In this document: piece by piece, positions 1 to 12,435 of the stretch
How positions within the stretch are numbered: the stretch's first letter is position 1
Layout of the letters: each line of letters opens with the position of its first letter
From: Neurospora intermedia
Lineage: Eukaryota > Ascomycota > Sordariomycetes > Sordariales > Sordariaceae
DNA: 64,000 nucleotides
Direction: 5' to 3'
Assembly: GCA_037102815.1 (NCBI GenBank)
Contig: BTPP01000004.1
Coordinates: forward strand, 1,736,001-1,800,000
The notes under the pieces: generated by a model
Database searches by the model: none
The model's input: the letters and a program-made list of their open reading frames with translations, nothing else
Told to the model about the DNA's origin: nothing
Made by a program: the position numbers and the translations under genes

Positions 1-810
1 TTCTTCGTGACGACGAAAGTCGATGTTTCCTCTAATAAAACCCTTCTCACACGGCATGTCATTTATTCATAACCGTGAACTTTCGAGCGGACGCCAAACC
101 TTCAACCAGGGTAGGTGGCGCCAGAAGTTCAACTCATTGCTGCGATAGGTTTTGAGTAGTCATAGCCCAGCAGCTTCTAGAAAGATAGATGGCTTCGATT
201 AAATTTCAAATGAAAACTGGACTGAACAAGTAGTCCACTGTGCTTTGGCTTCAAGCCGTTTCATACTGAGGAAGAAGCTAGGTAGGTAGCCATACGACAA
301 CAATTTTTTAATCAATCCCGCTGGCTCTTATGCAATTAAGTCACTTCATGGCTTTAGTTGATAAGGAAAGGAATTGAAGTGACGAAGCTTTAAGCTTAGT
401 AGTGTAAACGTTCCTTCCTTAAGATATGCAAGGAGAAGACAACATCGATGCGAAGAGCAGAACTTGATTGAAAGCCCCGTCCGCGTGTGTTGTTGTAAAC
501 TATGGTACCTAGGTAAGTGACCGTCAAGTGCTTGTATGTAATGGGTATCTCATTCATCTTTTTCTTGTTGAATACTACTACTGCAAGTAAGCACCTACCT
601 ATTTGCCAACTCGTTGAAAGTGGAAAGGTTCATTCTTCGGACCAAGATATGTGATGTGATGTAAACATCGACGCTCCATGCTGACTGACCCTTTGACTTT
701 TACCGACATGGAAGAGAGAGAGAGAGAAAAAAGAAAGCAAGATGAAAAGAAAAAACATACATGCATGCTAATGATAACTCTGACTTTGGCACACAACTCC
801 AATTCGTAAC
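1..810. other. Intergenic, 3' flank of vps18
   Basis: No supported gene here. Open frames are short, lack family motifs and have no splice-consistent extension. The stretch is moderately AT-rich, with several TAGGTA/TACCTA words (around 281-291 and 506-516). It probably holds the 3' untranslated region of the leftward vps18 gene and its terminator. Confidence 0.6.
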
Positions 811-977
811 TCATAAAGCCCATTCCTCCTTATCCTCATTCTCTTTGACGAATGGTTCGTCGATCCGCTTGACGGCATACTCGCTGCAAAGAATACTGTT
901 ATTTCACTTACATGTTAGCACAGATACATCCTCCTATCATAACTCTTCTCTCTCAGAGAGATGGACGAAACGCCACG

Positions 978-1024
<47 letters not shown>

Positions 1025-3929
1025 CTTACCAAGCCTCCCCAACCAACCCATCCAACTCCCCAATCATCTCCTCCCTCTTCCTCCCCTTCACCAACCCTCT
1101 ACTAATCTGTACCTGACACTCCTTAATCCTCTTCGCCTTGCCCGGCCCGGCCTGTTCAAGGACTCTCTTCCCCAAACAATCCGAGTGAAAGGCATGTTGA
1201 CAAGGAAACACAAAAAACTGCCGACTCAACAACGGCAAGCCACACACATAACATTTTTCGCCAGGTTCCACAATCGCATACCGCTGATCGAGCGCCGCGA
1301 TGTCGACTTTGATGTTGGTAGCCGTCGCCGCGCTCTCGTCCATCTCTCGTCGGAGGGAATCAATGTTGCGCGAGTACTCTTCCAGCGCAGCGCAGATTTC
1401 CTCCTTGAAGTCGTCAATGACGACAAAATCGGGGAAAAAGGGGATGAGGTCCTCGATTTTGAGCAGGTCGCAGCGCCGCAAAAAGTCAATGGCGGTTTTG
1501 ATGCCGTTGGATTGGGAAATGACTTTTTTCGCGACCGCGAGCCAGAGTTTCTTGCGCAGGGGCGGGTTGGAGTGGGCACGCTCGGCGACGATGATGGCGA
1601 GGTCGATCTCGTCGTGGGCTAAGGCGAGTTGGACTGCTTGCAGGTACTGTCCCATCGAGGTGTAGATGTGCGCGCACGAGAGCACGCGGTGATGCTGGAT
1701 ACAGAGGCGAAGGGCGAAGTCCGGGTCGAAGCGCGGCTCGTCGCCTTGGGATTCGAGGTAGGAGAGTAAGGCTGATTCGTCCTTGGATGTGGACGGGTGT
1801 GCGGCGTAGATGGAGACGAGGGTGTTGTGGACGGCGGAGTCGGTGGATTGGAGCTGGTTGACGACGTAGAGAAGATAGCGGATAGCTTGGTTTTGCGACA
1901 GAGGGCCCTTGTAGTTGCGGTCGTATTCGAGCAGGGCCGGGATTAAATTGCGCGGTTCGAGGTTGGCTTGCCGCATGAGAATATCGACGAGCTCCGCGGC
2001 GACGTGCGTCATGAGTACGCTGCTATAACTGTAAAAGACCTCCGGGTCGGTCTGGCGTTGGAGCACCCGGAGTGCTTCGGACCACCGCTCTCGCTGAACC
2101 CAGTATGAGAGGACAAAGTGGTAGTCGTTGATGGCGTCGGCGTAGTAAAGGAGCTCTTCTTCGCGGCCGTGGCTGCCAATGACAGCGTACACGGTTTTCC
2201 GATCGAGGTCCGATTTATGTCTGTTGACAAATTCCTGGTACTCTGCTCGCACAACATCCAGCTGTTCTTTCGTTTGTGTCGGGTTCAATGTCTCGGAAAG
2301 CTCAGCCCGGGTGATGATTGTATCATCGAGTGAGTTGAGTTTAGCCATAAAGATCTCTATCAGCCAGCTTGCAATCATTTGCCTTTGCATGATATAGCTC
2401 TTCTTGAAGGTCGAGAGTTTCCCCAAAAGATACTTGCGAAGCGCATCAGGCTGGTTGTGGTCAATGAAGGCGAGCGCCACTTCCTCAAAAGGCTTACTGC
2501 TTTTGCCATAGACCCCGGCAGCCTCGTTGTACTGCCCCTTGCTGAGAAGATAATCGCCCGATGCTATCGCGACCGCGTCTTTCTGTGCTGGAGTATGAGC
2601 GTGTTTAAGAGCCGCATCGAACTTCTTCAGTTTTAGCATGATCTTCCAGATGTCCCTGTCTTCGTCTCTTGGGACGATCTCGAAGATCTCTTGCGATGTG
2701 AAAAGCCAGTATGTGTTCTTTTGAATGTCGACACATAGACCGATAGCCTTTTGTCCTTGATTGAGTATCACTTGATCGTAGACTATATCCCCTGTCAACC
2801 TGTTAGCGGCGACCACTCGGTCGCCTATTAAGCTGATGATATGCCAATGCGTCAGGGCAATAGCGTTGATGTAGTCGTTAGAAGCTGTCATCCTCCTGCC
2901 CCCAACCCTTTCCGGAGTCATCAGCTGCGCTCTGGGTAGGAGCTGGGCCTCATTGAAGACCTTGTTGCCCAACTCCGAGGTAAAAGGGCTGAGCAGGAGC
3001 TGTCCATGGTAGACTCCATGTGAGGATAACCAAGCAAAGACTCTCTCGTTCACATCACCATCGTGGGGTCTGCTGGTGTCTTGGGGGTGGTCCGGGGAGA
3101 TCACCAGGTCCGATGCCGCTGCCGTGGCTGCCGTCGACCGTGGGAGCTCATGAACAACAGGCTGCTCGGCTTCAAAGAGCTTTGCATAGATGGAACCACC
3201 TCCGTCGTTTTTGCCTACTTTGCCTACAAGGTGGAACAGCCTGCTCTGGGTACTGATCATGATGCGCCTGGTGTCTGTCCCGGCGCCGGGCAGGGTGTCC
3301 ACCCAAAGACCGGTAACAGGACCATCGGGAAGTTTGTGCAGGACCTTTAGGTATTTCTCCTCTTTGCGATAGAACTCGGTCGAGTGCTCGATGTAGCCTT
3401 CGTATACGTTGCCGTCGGATGCGCCAATGAGAATCTCGCGGGTCGAGGCGGTAGGCAGAGAGGGGTTCCATGCAATGCTTTCGATTGAGACTCCTCGTAA
3501 CCGGGCCAGCGGGCGGGGATGGCGCGACTGCGAGTGCAGGTAATAGTTCTCGCCTTGAGATGTACAGATGATGAGATGGGAGGCGGTCGGGTCGAGAAAC
3601 ATGCGCCGGATGACGCCAACTTCGGTCGGCTTCTTGGGAAGGTCGATATCTGTATGGTTTGTTTGTTAGCGAAACAAGTCCACCCCCTACTGACTTCCAT
3701 GTTTCTGCCTACCGTCAATGTCTTCGGGCTTGTTCAGGTCGATGCGCAGAATGCGCCCGTTGGAGAGGGCCAATATCAGGACATTGTTGGCTGTCTGGGC
3801 CGAGACAAAGTCGGCGGCTATGGAGAATTGAAGCTGGACCTGCTCGACATTGAAGATGGGTAATAGCTCGTCTGCGAGACCGGGAACATCGCTCGAGGCC
3901 ACGAAGCCGTTGGACGGGTCGAAGGCCAT
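811..3929 (-). CDS. vps18: Vacuolar protein sorting protein Vps18 (Pep3), HOPS/CORVET RING subunit
   Basis: Core subunit shared by the HOPS and CORVET tethering complexes, which drive endosome-vacuole and endosome-endosome fusion. Three exons on the minus strand: 3929-3713, 3649-1030 and 895-811, giving about 973 residues, near the usual family length. The N-terminal half is a beta-propeller; EVGVIRRMFLDP and GENYYLH just after exon 1 are typical of Vps18. An alpha-solenoid (clathrin-repeat-like) region follows, then a C-terminal RING-H2: C872-x2-C875, C889-x-H891, H894, C897, and a last pair C946-x2-C949. The last pair is completed by exon 3, whose tail (CILCSEYAVKRIDEPF) matches the family end. 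Reading straight through the final donor gives a stop (TGG TAA), so the final intron (896-1029) must be removed to complete the RING. Start chosen at MAFDPSNGF. Exon boundaries are inferred from splice consensus and homology. Confidence 0.93.
978..1022. repeat. 45-nt A tract (poly-U in vps18 pre-mRNA)
   Basis: Uninterrupted run of A on the + strand, lying inside the last intron of vps18. In the transcript it is a poly-U run that starts 7 nt after the first base of the GTAAGT donor. Confidence 0.95.
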
Positions 3930-6545
3930 GATGGTTCAAGCGTGAAGTTGTTGGGTTGCCGGCGCCGTTGTTCCTTATCGCCCGAGCACTAGGCTTTCAT
4001 GGTCGAGTTGCGCCCAGTCCTCAGCTTGTAGCGGACGCACAGTCAAGGGAAGTTGCGCATATGCGAGACAGCGGATGACGTTTCGACTTGTCGGGAGCGG
4101 TACCGAGGTCTCTCATGCACTGGAACATGAGGTTGGAATAAAGTAGGGTAGAGATGACAAAGGTCCAATCCTTGTTGTTGGTAGCTACCTATGAGCTAGC
4201 GTGATAGAGGTCACTACCACCACCTATCTACCCTTCCACAACAGAACTCACAAGTCACAAGGGAACTCACAACGGGAGGTAGACGGGAGCGGGGAGTACC
4301 TATCCTGAGCTATCCCTACGTAACCCCGCGTTCTAGCGCTGCACTGACCCTAACCCTTGAGACATGCCCACACCTTGTGGTGTTGGTCTGGAAGCGTTGA
4401 AGCGAAACTGCCTCTGATGCTATTCAGATCCCAAATGCATCGGATACATTGCCCTCTGCAACCTGCCACCAATCCTCAACCGCACCGCCAGAATACGAAA
4501 GCTGACATCTCAACATGGTCAGATCCTGACTAGACCAGAACCAAAACAGTGCAAGATCCATGTACTTTCCTCACATTGCTTGCTTCTGGTCCCCCTCACC
4601 GTCGAATTTTGAAATACCAATGTGTTTGTTCTGGTTGAATATGTGCTTGATTATGTATTGAGCGACCCGGACCCGTCGGGTACGGAGGCTTGAAGATTCG
4701 GGACTCGGAGGTTGAGGGAAGGAGATGACGGTGCCATGCCCCGGCACCCGGGTTTGCTCCCTCCGGACGAACAGCGCACGGACTTGACGGTACCCGATGG
4801 CCGATGGTGACGCACAGAGCCGTACGGCACGGCGCTAAAGGTCGGGTTGGCTACTAACACTGGAGCCGGGGAGCCGGGCAAGCTGGGCTTCAGGAGATCA
4901 AACAGAAATCTTGTTCAACGATTCGCAAAATGGACAAGGGAACGGTGAAAAGGCAACACACTTCCAGAGGGGAGGTCGGGCAGGACAGTTCGTCTGGAAT
5001 TCATGCTGCCGGACATTTGATGTCGAGCTGTGCCGTCTAGGCGCATCGGCCTTCGGGAGTCCTCTCGGCGGTGTTTCTGTCCAGTTGCCGGCATCATCTC
5101 ACGGTCTCACGATTTTGTATCGGTCGGAGTCCTCTTGTTTGGGGCCTCTCAATCTTTTGAATGGTCGTAATAGACCAAGGACGTTACGACCTGTACACTA
5201 CAACTTGGGCATACCCATATGACGGACACATCCAAGCATCTTGATGTTACCTTTGGGCCTAATTTCGAGGGCAGTTCGTGGATGACGAATGCCTAAGTGA
5301 TTCTGGCTGGTGTGCTTTCAGATTAGGTATTATGATCCCTATCACAGTTTTGTAACAGCTTTCCTTGCCAAAGCGAGCCGTATTGGACTGTTCATCTTGT
5401 GTTTATTGGCACGACCACTTTTCCTTTCAACTTGAAACCACTTGTTTTCAGTTGTTTGCCGCTTGCGCAAAAAAACAAACGAAGGGAGGAACATAAGAAA
5501 TCTTAACCGCTGTCGGCATAGTCATCGTTCATCCAATCTTGATGATCCGCGGTAAACTTGACCGTTGATGTCCAACCACAAAGTCCATCCAACCGGGCAG
5601 TGTTATTGCGGGGATTATTCCGTTCAGTGCCGTTTGTTCGTTCATGGACCTCTCCCAGCACGCCCGCCCAGTCCTGATCCCCGGGCGCAGCACGCAATAA
5701 TGCTCCACGGTTTCCACCGCTTCGAAACACGCCAAAATTCGCATTAGAAAAGAAATACGGCGATCCCCGGGCCACTAGCAGCAGCGGACAGACGATACGA
5801 GGGAGCATCATGGTGCCCTGTACTTTTGCAGGGATTGGAGGAACAGGGATCCTACACTGATAGGCAGTGCAGCAGTGAGTGCTCTCACTATGGAACGCCA
5901 TTGCTCACTTGCATCGAAAGTCACAAAGAGGTACCAAAGTCAAGTATGTTTCCAAAAAGTGTTTCCATTCAGCTATGTCATCGTCATAAACATTGGACGA
6001 TCAGTAGCAATTAGAATTTAGTAAATACAAAGATGTAGGATATGAGTACCATTCTACCACGTTTCTTCGCACGCTGTCATATGCTAGTAGAAAGAATATC
6101 CGCATTCCCCAATAAAAAAAAGTTGACAAAACAAGAGACTCATGATAGCCCGGTAGAGGTATAGATAAGATAGGGTATAACGAGATCGTCTTTATTTCGA
6201 GATAGTGTGTTAACCAAAACAGGACATAAAGATAATGCTCGCTATGGTATATGAATAGGTATATAAAAATTGGTGCTTCCTCTCTCTTGTCCCGGAATGA
6301 CCAGCGCGCCCACTCTCCAAAAAGGATGTACATGAAAAGACTTGATCCATGTCATGAAAAATAATTGATATGTTGTTGCGGTCGCGCGCCCCGTGCAATG
6401 GTACAGCCATCCAGGCCCTTTCTTGTTCTTCTAAAACCCAAGGATATCAAAGATACAAAAGAAACTGCTGATCCTGCGTCGTCCGAAGGTCGATTCCGAG
6501 CCACGCATTTGTTGAACTCCTGTTCCTCGTCACTTAAAAGTGAAT
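3930..6545. other. Intergenic region between vps18 promoter and GPI-protein 3' end
   Basis: No supported gene. The part next to 3930 should hold the vps18 promoter and 5' leader. The part nearest 6545 is AT-rich and probably holds the 3' untranslated region of the GPI protein. Open frames near 4911-5222 and 5503-5901 have no recognisable motif, no codon bias and no splice-linked extension. TACCTA/TAGGTA-like words occur near 4180-4240. Confidence 0.5.
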
Positions 6546-7283
6546 TTAAGCGAGGAAGACGGTAAGGAGACCGGCAGCAGCGGCGAGGAGGGCAGAGCCA
6601 GTCATGGCACCGGCACCGGCGGTGACGGGAGCCGAGGGGCTGGGGGAGCCGGTGGTGGGGACGGTGCCGTTGCCAGCGGGAGGGGCGAAGCCGCCGGAGG
6701 GGCTGGCGGGGGGGTTGGCGGGGGGAACGACAACCGAGGCGGTGGCGCAGGGCACGTCAACGGTCTCGTAGATCACGGTGGGGATGACGGTGGTGATCTG
6801 GGTGGAGATGGTCTTGACGGAGTGGCCGCACTGCTCAGGAGCGGGGGCAACGGGAGCAGCAGTGCTCAGGGTGGTGGGAGGGACGCCAGTGCCAGCGGGC
6901 TGGGTAGGGACGGGAGCCATGGTGGTGCCGTTGGAGAAGGCAGCGGAGGAGCTGGAACCAATGGCGGCAACGGAGGTCTCAGTCACAGGGCGGACGGTGG
7001 TCGCAACAGGGACGGTCTCGGTGACGACCTGGGTGGACTGGGCCGGGCAGTTGGGGACCGAGGGAGGGCACTGGGTGATGGTGCGGACCGAGGTGCTGTA
7101 GATGGTGGAGGTGGTGACGGGGTAGACCGACGAGGTGACGACGGTGCTGCGAGCAGGGCAGTTGGTCACCGTGGGGGCGCACGAGGTGATGGTGACATAG
7201 TCGGTCTGGTAGACAGTGGACTGGGCAGCATCCTCAGCGAGGACGGCACCGGCCATGACAAGAGCAGCAGCGGAGAAACGCAT
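6546..7283 (-). CDS. Predicted GPI-anchored Ser/Thr-rich cell wall protein
   Basis: Single-exon protein of 245 residues with classic surface-protein architecture. It has an N-terminal signal peptide (MRFSAAALVMAGAVLA, cleavage probably near residue 16). The body is Ser/Thr/Val/Pro-rich, suited to heavy O-mannosylation. The C-terminal tail (GAGAMTGSALLAAAAGLLTVFLA) has small residues followed by a hydrophobic stretch, as expected for a GPI attachment signal. Two imperfect repeats near residues 30-90 each hold a Cys-x7-Cys pair (SCAPTVTNCPA and QCPPSVPNCPA). A third Cys pair lies farther on (EQCGHSVKTIS and VPCATAS), so disulphides are likely. No enzymatic motif is visible. By inference it is a structural or adhesive wall protein. 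Codon use is strongly C-biased, which suggests high expression. A long Gly-rich frame on the opposite strand is its shadow. Confidence 0.85.
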   Translation of the reverse strand: MRFSAAALVMAGAVLAEDAAQSTVYQTDYVTITSCAPTVTNCPARSTVVTSSVYPVTTSTIYSTSVRTITQCPPSVPNCPAQSTQVVTETVPVATTVRPVTETSVAAIGSSSSAAFSNGTTMAPVPTQPAGTGVPPTTLSTAAPVAPAPEQCGHSVKTISTQITTVIPTVIYETVDVPCATASVVVPPANPPASPSGGFAPPAGNGTVPTTGSPSPSAPVTAGAGAMTGSALLAAAAGLLTVFLA

Positions 7284-10200
7284 TTTGGCGGTTGGGGGGT
7301 TGTTTAAAAGGGGTGGGTTCTTGAAGAACGGTGTAGTTGGTGTTGGAAGAGAGTGTTATTAAAAGCAATGTGCTTGAGCGTTGGTAAAGAGTGGACGACC
7401 GAAGTCAAAGTTGAGACTGAAGCTTGAAGTTGGCTTGTTGGCTGGGGAAGAAAGAAGAGAAGAGAGATGGTTAGGTCGAGGAAGCGCAAGTGTTAAATAT
7501 CCAAGATGGCGTCCATCTGCCCAGGCTCTCCAGTCCAATTCGCGGGTTGACCCCAGCAGTTCGTGGTTGGGTCCCTGGCACCCACATTTCGCCCACACTG
7601 CAGAACGGGAAATTAACGTTGCCATCATGGACACTAGTTCCAGGGGTTCGGTGGAGGAGACTTGTCCCCTGTCCTCCTCCTCCCTCTGCCCTCGAAGGAG
7701 CATGGCCGAAGCATCGCGCTCACCTCCACAGCGCTGGCTAGCCCGGGCGTGTAGAAAAACATTGATCCAATGACGGCCGACCACTGTGGTTTCCCATCAT
7801 GCGTCGCGCAAATCGCCGTACCAATTCGAACAGGCCAGCAACTTGCCAGCAACAGGGGTTCAACCCAGCGTTCACCACTTGTTCACCTGCAAAAGACAAG
7901 CCCCCGACGTTTGCTGGCATCCATTGCCGTAGCAAACACAATTCTCATTCGTGATTTGACAGTCCTTCAAGCTCTCTCGTATACGTATTAGGGGATGACC
8001 ATTCTGCTTGACACTTGAAAACGGCAGAGCGACACGGCTGACGGGTAACGGTAGTGTAGAATGCACCCAACTCATTACGGCGCTTCCTGCAAATAGTCTG
8101 TGATCAATTTTTAGCAAGAATACCGCACACGTGAGAATGTTCGCCAATGTTTGCCTCTTCCGCTTTGTCATTCACAGAGCGCCTGTGGGGGAAGTTCTGG
8201 GAAGCCAATCTCGGCTGCTGAAGATGTGTGTGGTTCCCTCGGTTCCTCATATCAACTGCCATTACTATTGACCTGAGGTACACAGAAGAACATCCAGATT
8301 GAAGATGGTCCGTAGCGGCGTGTGATGCCGGTGTCGACACTACCGATAACCTAGACAAGGAAGGGAAGGTAGCGAGCAGACTGCTGAAGATTAGGGCGAC
8401 GTGGGTAAGAGATGGCGGTCAATGAGAGGGGATATTCATGATAGGGACCAGACAGGCATTGTCCCCGGAAATTGAAGCCCTGTGAAGAGTAAGTCCGGCA
8501 TTTCAGGAAGCTAAATCGTCCTCCCACTTCCGGCTTTGTTTGGTCCCCTAGCCAAGGTGTTACAATACCTAGTGTAGATTGCACCAAGTAACTTCCCTGG
8601 TCATCGTCATCGCCTGTTGGTTTGACCAAAGGTTTGCTTCTGACAAAAAGCCAATGGACCCCAGTGGTGGAAGTAAAGATGAAGAGGCCGGGGTTTTGGA
8701 GAATTCCGAATTCTGATTGGGAGCAGCACAGGTGTACCGGTGCAGAAGGGTAGGTAATTCTGACAACAACTGTGCCCGTCCCATATTAAAACGACTGTAT
8801 ACCTACCGAACATGCCATAATTCGCCCGCCGCAGAAGTTAGGGTCAGGATAAGTCACCTTGGTGTAAGGGTTAGCGGCTAGGGTCAGTCAATGTCAGTTA
8901 CCTGCCTTAGGTTTAGTCCGGGGGTACAGGGAGCAACCTAGTGAAAGACCCCCGCGTCAGTACCTCTATCGATGGATCCCTTTCGTTGTAAGAAAGGTGC
9001 TTTTGTTGTTGTGGTAGAGGTATGGAACCTGAATGTAATGACTTTCGGTCATAACTCAGGTTGGTGATGGCGAGTGCGCAGACAGAGGTATCACGGATGC
9101 CAAGTGGAAGCGGGGACAGTGCCAAGGCTGCTGTTTTTATATGAGTGTACACTATAGCATAGTATCGTGTAATCACACACAATCGTTTGAATAATGGGCT
9201 CGCTGAAAGGGTCGAGTGTGTGGACGGCGCTTTGATGGGGCCAATGGGGTCCAAAGATGCTCGGTGGGTCTGTGTTACCCCACTATATGCAGGTACCAGC
9301 CAAATCTGGCAGGCGCGGTTGGATGTCCTCTCCCTGGCGAAACGCAAGCGAGATCGCAATTTCACGGGACGACAACTTTGCGAATTGTGACTTCATTGGT
9401 CGACTCTTTGAACCTTGATTTGCACTTCCAGCTCCTGCCCATCTCCGCGTCCTGTTCGAAGCTGTCCACCGCTCCAATCTTTGGTCAAATGAGCTTCTCC
9501 AGACCTGGCCTCACTTGATCTCGTCTGGCGATCTCTAGACAACACGACCGGGCGCCTGTTTGATAGACCTCTTTGCCTGTGGAGAGAGCACCGCCCTCAC
9601 CTCATGAGGAAATCGATGGACGGCGAGACTTGCGCGCTTCCTTCGGGAGTCGCTCTCGTCATCGAGTAATGCCTCTCGCATAATCGATCGACACCATCTC
9701 CCCCCTTTTTTCGGTCCTATTATTTACCGCATACCCGTACTTTCATCGGTTTCTATCTTGGGGTAACGAAACAACATTTCGTCTCCAGCCGGCCGACATG
9801 ACTGAAGATCTAGATCCTCGACCTGCATCTTTCTGGAACGATTCCACAACATGGGGCACTGTGCAACAATCGACACCAAAAAAGACATATCCTCCACGCA
9901 CCAGCATCTTGTGCCAATAAATAGGCAGTGCCAGACTTTGAGACGCTTCGGCTTCTGTTGGCGTCGTAGGCTCCCGTCCCGTCAGTCCGTCACGGTCCCC
10001 AATGTCACACCACCAATCAATGTTACCCAGCGGTTCCGCTTCCCGACCAGAAAAGTTTAATCAAGCAAGCCGAAGTCCTCTCAAGTCTCCCCAGTGCTCA
10101 TTTCATGTAACGCCGTGTCAGGTCCGAGAGAGGCTTAATTTCCACCCCGCGAGACGGCTTCAAATCGAAATGCTCGACTCTCTCGGCAACGGCAAGGCGG

Positions 10201-10784
10201 AGTCGTGTATCCACTTCGTGATCTCTTCTTCAATATCCAAATTTATGCTGAACCCCGGAACTTTCATGGTTCCCCGGTCCCTCTGCTTGCTTCTGATTCA
10301 GAGCCTTGGAACCCCTATATACCTTCTGTCGCCGCCGGTTTGATACGTTGAAGGCTGTCCAGATGATTCATGACAGCATTTTGCACCATCAAACATCCTT
10401 CGTGGTGAGGACTATCGAGAATTCTTAGTCGTTAAGCTGCAGTCTTACTGTTTCTCCAATGAAATTGCTAACTCGGACTAAAGTCACTAGTAGGCCAATC
10501 TATAGGGAAGTTCCTCTCTAGCAAGCAAAGTTACAGAAGTCTCTTGAGCCAAATTACCAGCTAGTTTACATACATTTTCGATATATACACAGCCAGAAAT
10601 ATGAATGGGGACATTGGCCTACCTCGGAATGACGTGCGTGTTGAGGCTCGTTAGGGAAGGTCGAGTGTCCTTGCCTCTCTATGTCAACCATCCAACATCG
10701 CAGTGTTTCCCTTCCTTCAGCATCCCGGCCGGTCATTGACGTCAAACGAGCCGTGTCCAAACAGCATCTCGAAACGGTATCTCG

Positions 10785-10851
<67 letters not shown>

Positions 10852-12435
10852 GAGAATTTGCACATACGGTCATCCGATGGCAGGGCCAGAGGCATAATGT
10901 CCTCGAAGACAAGCGTCTTTTGGCTACGACTATCATGATAGCATCGTCAGCCTCATGGTCGGTCACACATATAGAGAAAGCTAACAAAAATGATTGTCAT
11001 GCGATATGGTCTCGGTGGCGTCTCGGGTAAGCACCCTTCTTCCATCAAAGGCTTTGTCAGCACCCATGTAACTGATCGTACCGTCGAACACAGGAAAATC
11101 CAAGCAGTTATCATTGGACATCGACGAAACCACATTTGTTTGACAACATACGAGACAGTTAAGGACATCTCACGAGACCCAATTCACAAACCAACCCAAC
11201 CACACCGACTCGAAACAGTTCCCGCAACCGACCGGCATCGCCCGACTCTGGGATCGGGGTAACCATCAGGCTTGAACGGAAACATGTTTCCATGACAGGT
11301 GTGATTTGGCCGACGCTGGTCGAGACTTCGCCTTACGAGTACGAGAATCTCCGTCACAGAAGTCATACACTTGAAATGTTGGAGAATCTTGAATTGCCCA
11401 CGCAGACTATACTTACCTACATGGAAAGAGTCATCGAAACTGAAACACGGCTTTATCCACCACCTGGACCCTGCAGAATATCCGTCGTGGCTTGAAACCG
11501 TCAACGGTCATCCTTCACGAGAAAATGGAGCGAGTAGGGCTGGGTAACGAGAAATGGCTTGACGAGTCGGGGTGTGAGTCTACGCCATTTAGTGGTGGGC
11601 GGCCTACATACGACCACATCAGGCTACGCGACGCTATTACGCTTTGGGCCATTTGAGAGCCCGACGACACATCCAACATACGCGAGAATCCAATAGGGAC
11701 GCCATCATCATTGGCCAGTTGCAACATCCAAGGTACACATGGTCCGTGCACGACCCAATAACCAACCTCCCATTGTATCATCGTCAACATCCATTGGCCT
11801 CCTTGGTTGCCTTATGCTGAGCCTCTTTCCTGCGCAACGAATGCGCAGCATCATCCTCAATCTGGCTTATGCCTCGTACCATGTCTACTCGTCTAGATGG
11901 CGACCTCCCAACGCTCGGAATCATGGTTGGAACCGTACTTGTACAACTGGGCGCTCGCTCAATTCCTCTTCATTACTCACTAGCAACCTAGGAAAAGAAC
12001 ACTGGTCCTCATTAGCTGCGGCTTGTCCTACTCCAAGATTGGAAGAGCCTCCCAACACTCTTCCTGCTTGTTATCTTCTTCACGCTTATTTACTGCTAGG
12101 CCCGCTATCACTTCGATCATAGATTCCCACGAGGCATCACGACTAGCGTTTCATCTGTCAAGCGTCACGCCCAAGTTGTCTCCAGCCCTTTCTTGACCCC
12201 GCATCACCGTCTACCCAGCCACTTGGAGTGTGTGGTTGCCTAAGCCGGCCATCGACGCGGAACCTAATAGAATTCGTTCGACGAGAGTTGTGACCAACTT
12301 GAGCATATCAAGGTCCAACAAGACCCTCGCAAAGTCTACTCAAGGTCTGCTAGTGAGACATTTCTCATCCATTCTCAATTGGAGTGTGAGGACTAATATA
12401 CCTCAGAGTGTCCCGCGTGGCTGTTATTCCTGTGT
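7284..12435. other. Long gene-poor region upstream of the C2H2 regulator
   Basis: More than 5 kb with no confidently supported gene. The left end should carry the promoter of the GPI protein. The right end probably carries the promoter and a long 5' leader of the zinc-finger gene. It contains a 66-nt A tract (10785-10850). Two same-frame open segments at 9798-9917 and 9942-10343 look mildly protein-like but are separated by two stops. Base composition is unremarkable, and I see none of the strong TA enrichment expected of RIP-mutated transposons. Confidence 0.45.
10785..10850. repeat. 66-nt pure A tract
   Basis: Uninterrupted run of A flanked on the left by TCTCG and on the right by CGAGA, a short inverted pair. 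The left flank ATCTCGAAA also occurs just upstream as a direct repeat. It lies in noncoding sequence. Confidence 0.95.

Noticed and set aside
4340-4356. CCCTAACCC-like words resembling telomere repeat
   Set aside because: Single isolated unit, not a tandem array; chance occurrence.
6540-7307. 255-codon Gly-rich frame on the + strand
   Set aside because: Antisense shadow of the C-biased GPI protein gene; composition is a reverse reading of Ser/Thr/Pro codons.
11607-11640. ACATACGACCA start resembling a Neurospora 5S rRNA gene
   Set aside because: Only the first 11 or so bases match the 5S start; the conserved interior and 3' end are absent on both strands.
11739-12122. 127-codon frame upstream of the zinc-finger gene
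   Set aside because: No motif; the alternative frame looks slightly more protein-like but has several stops. Treated as noncoding.
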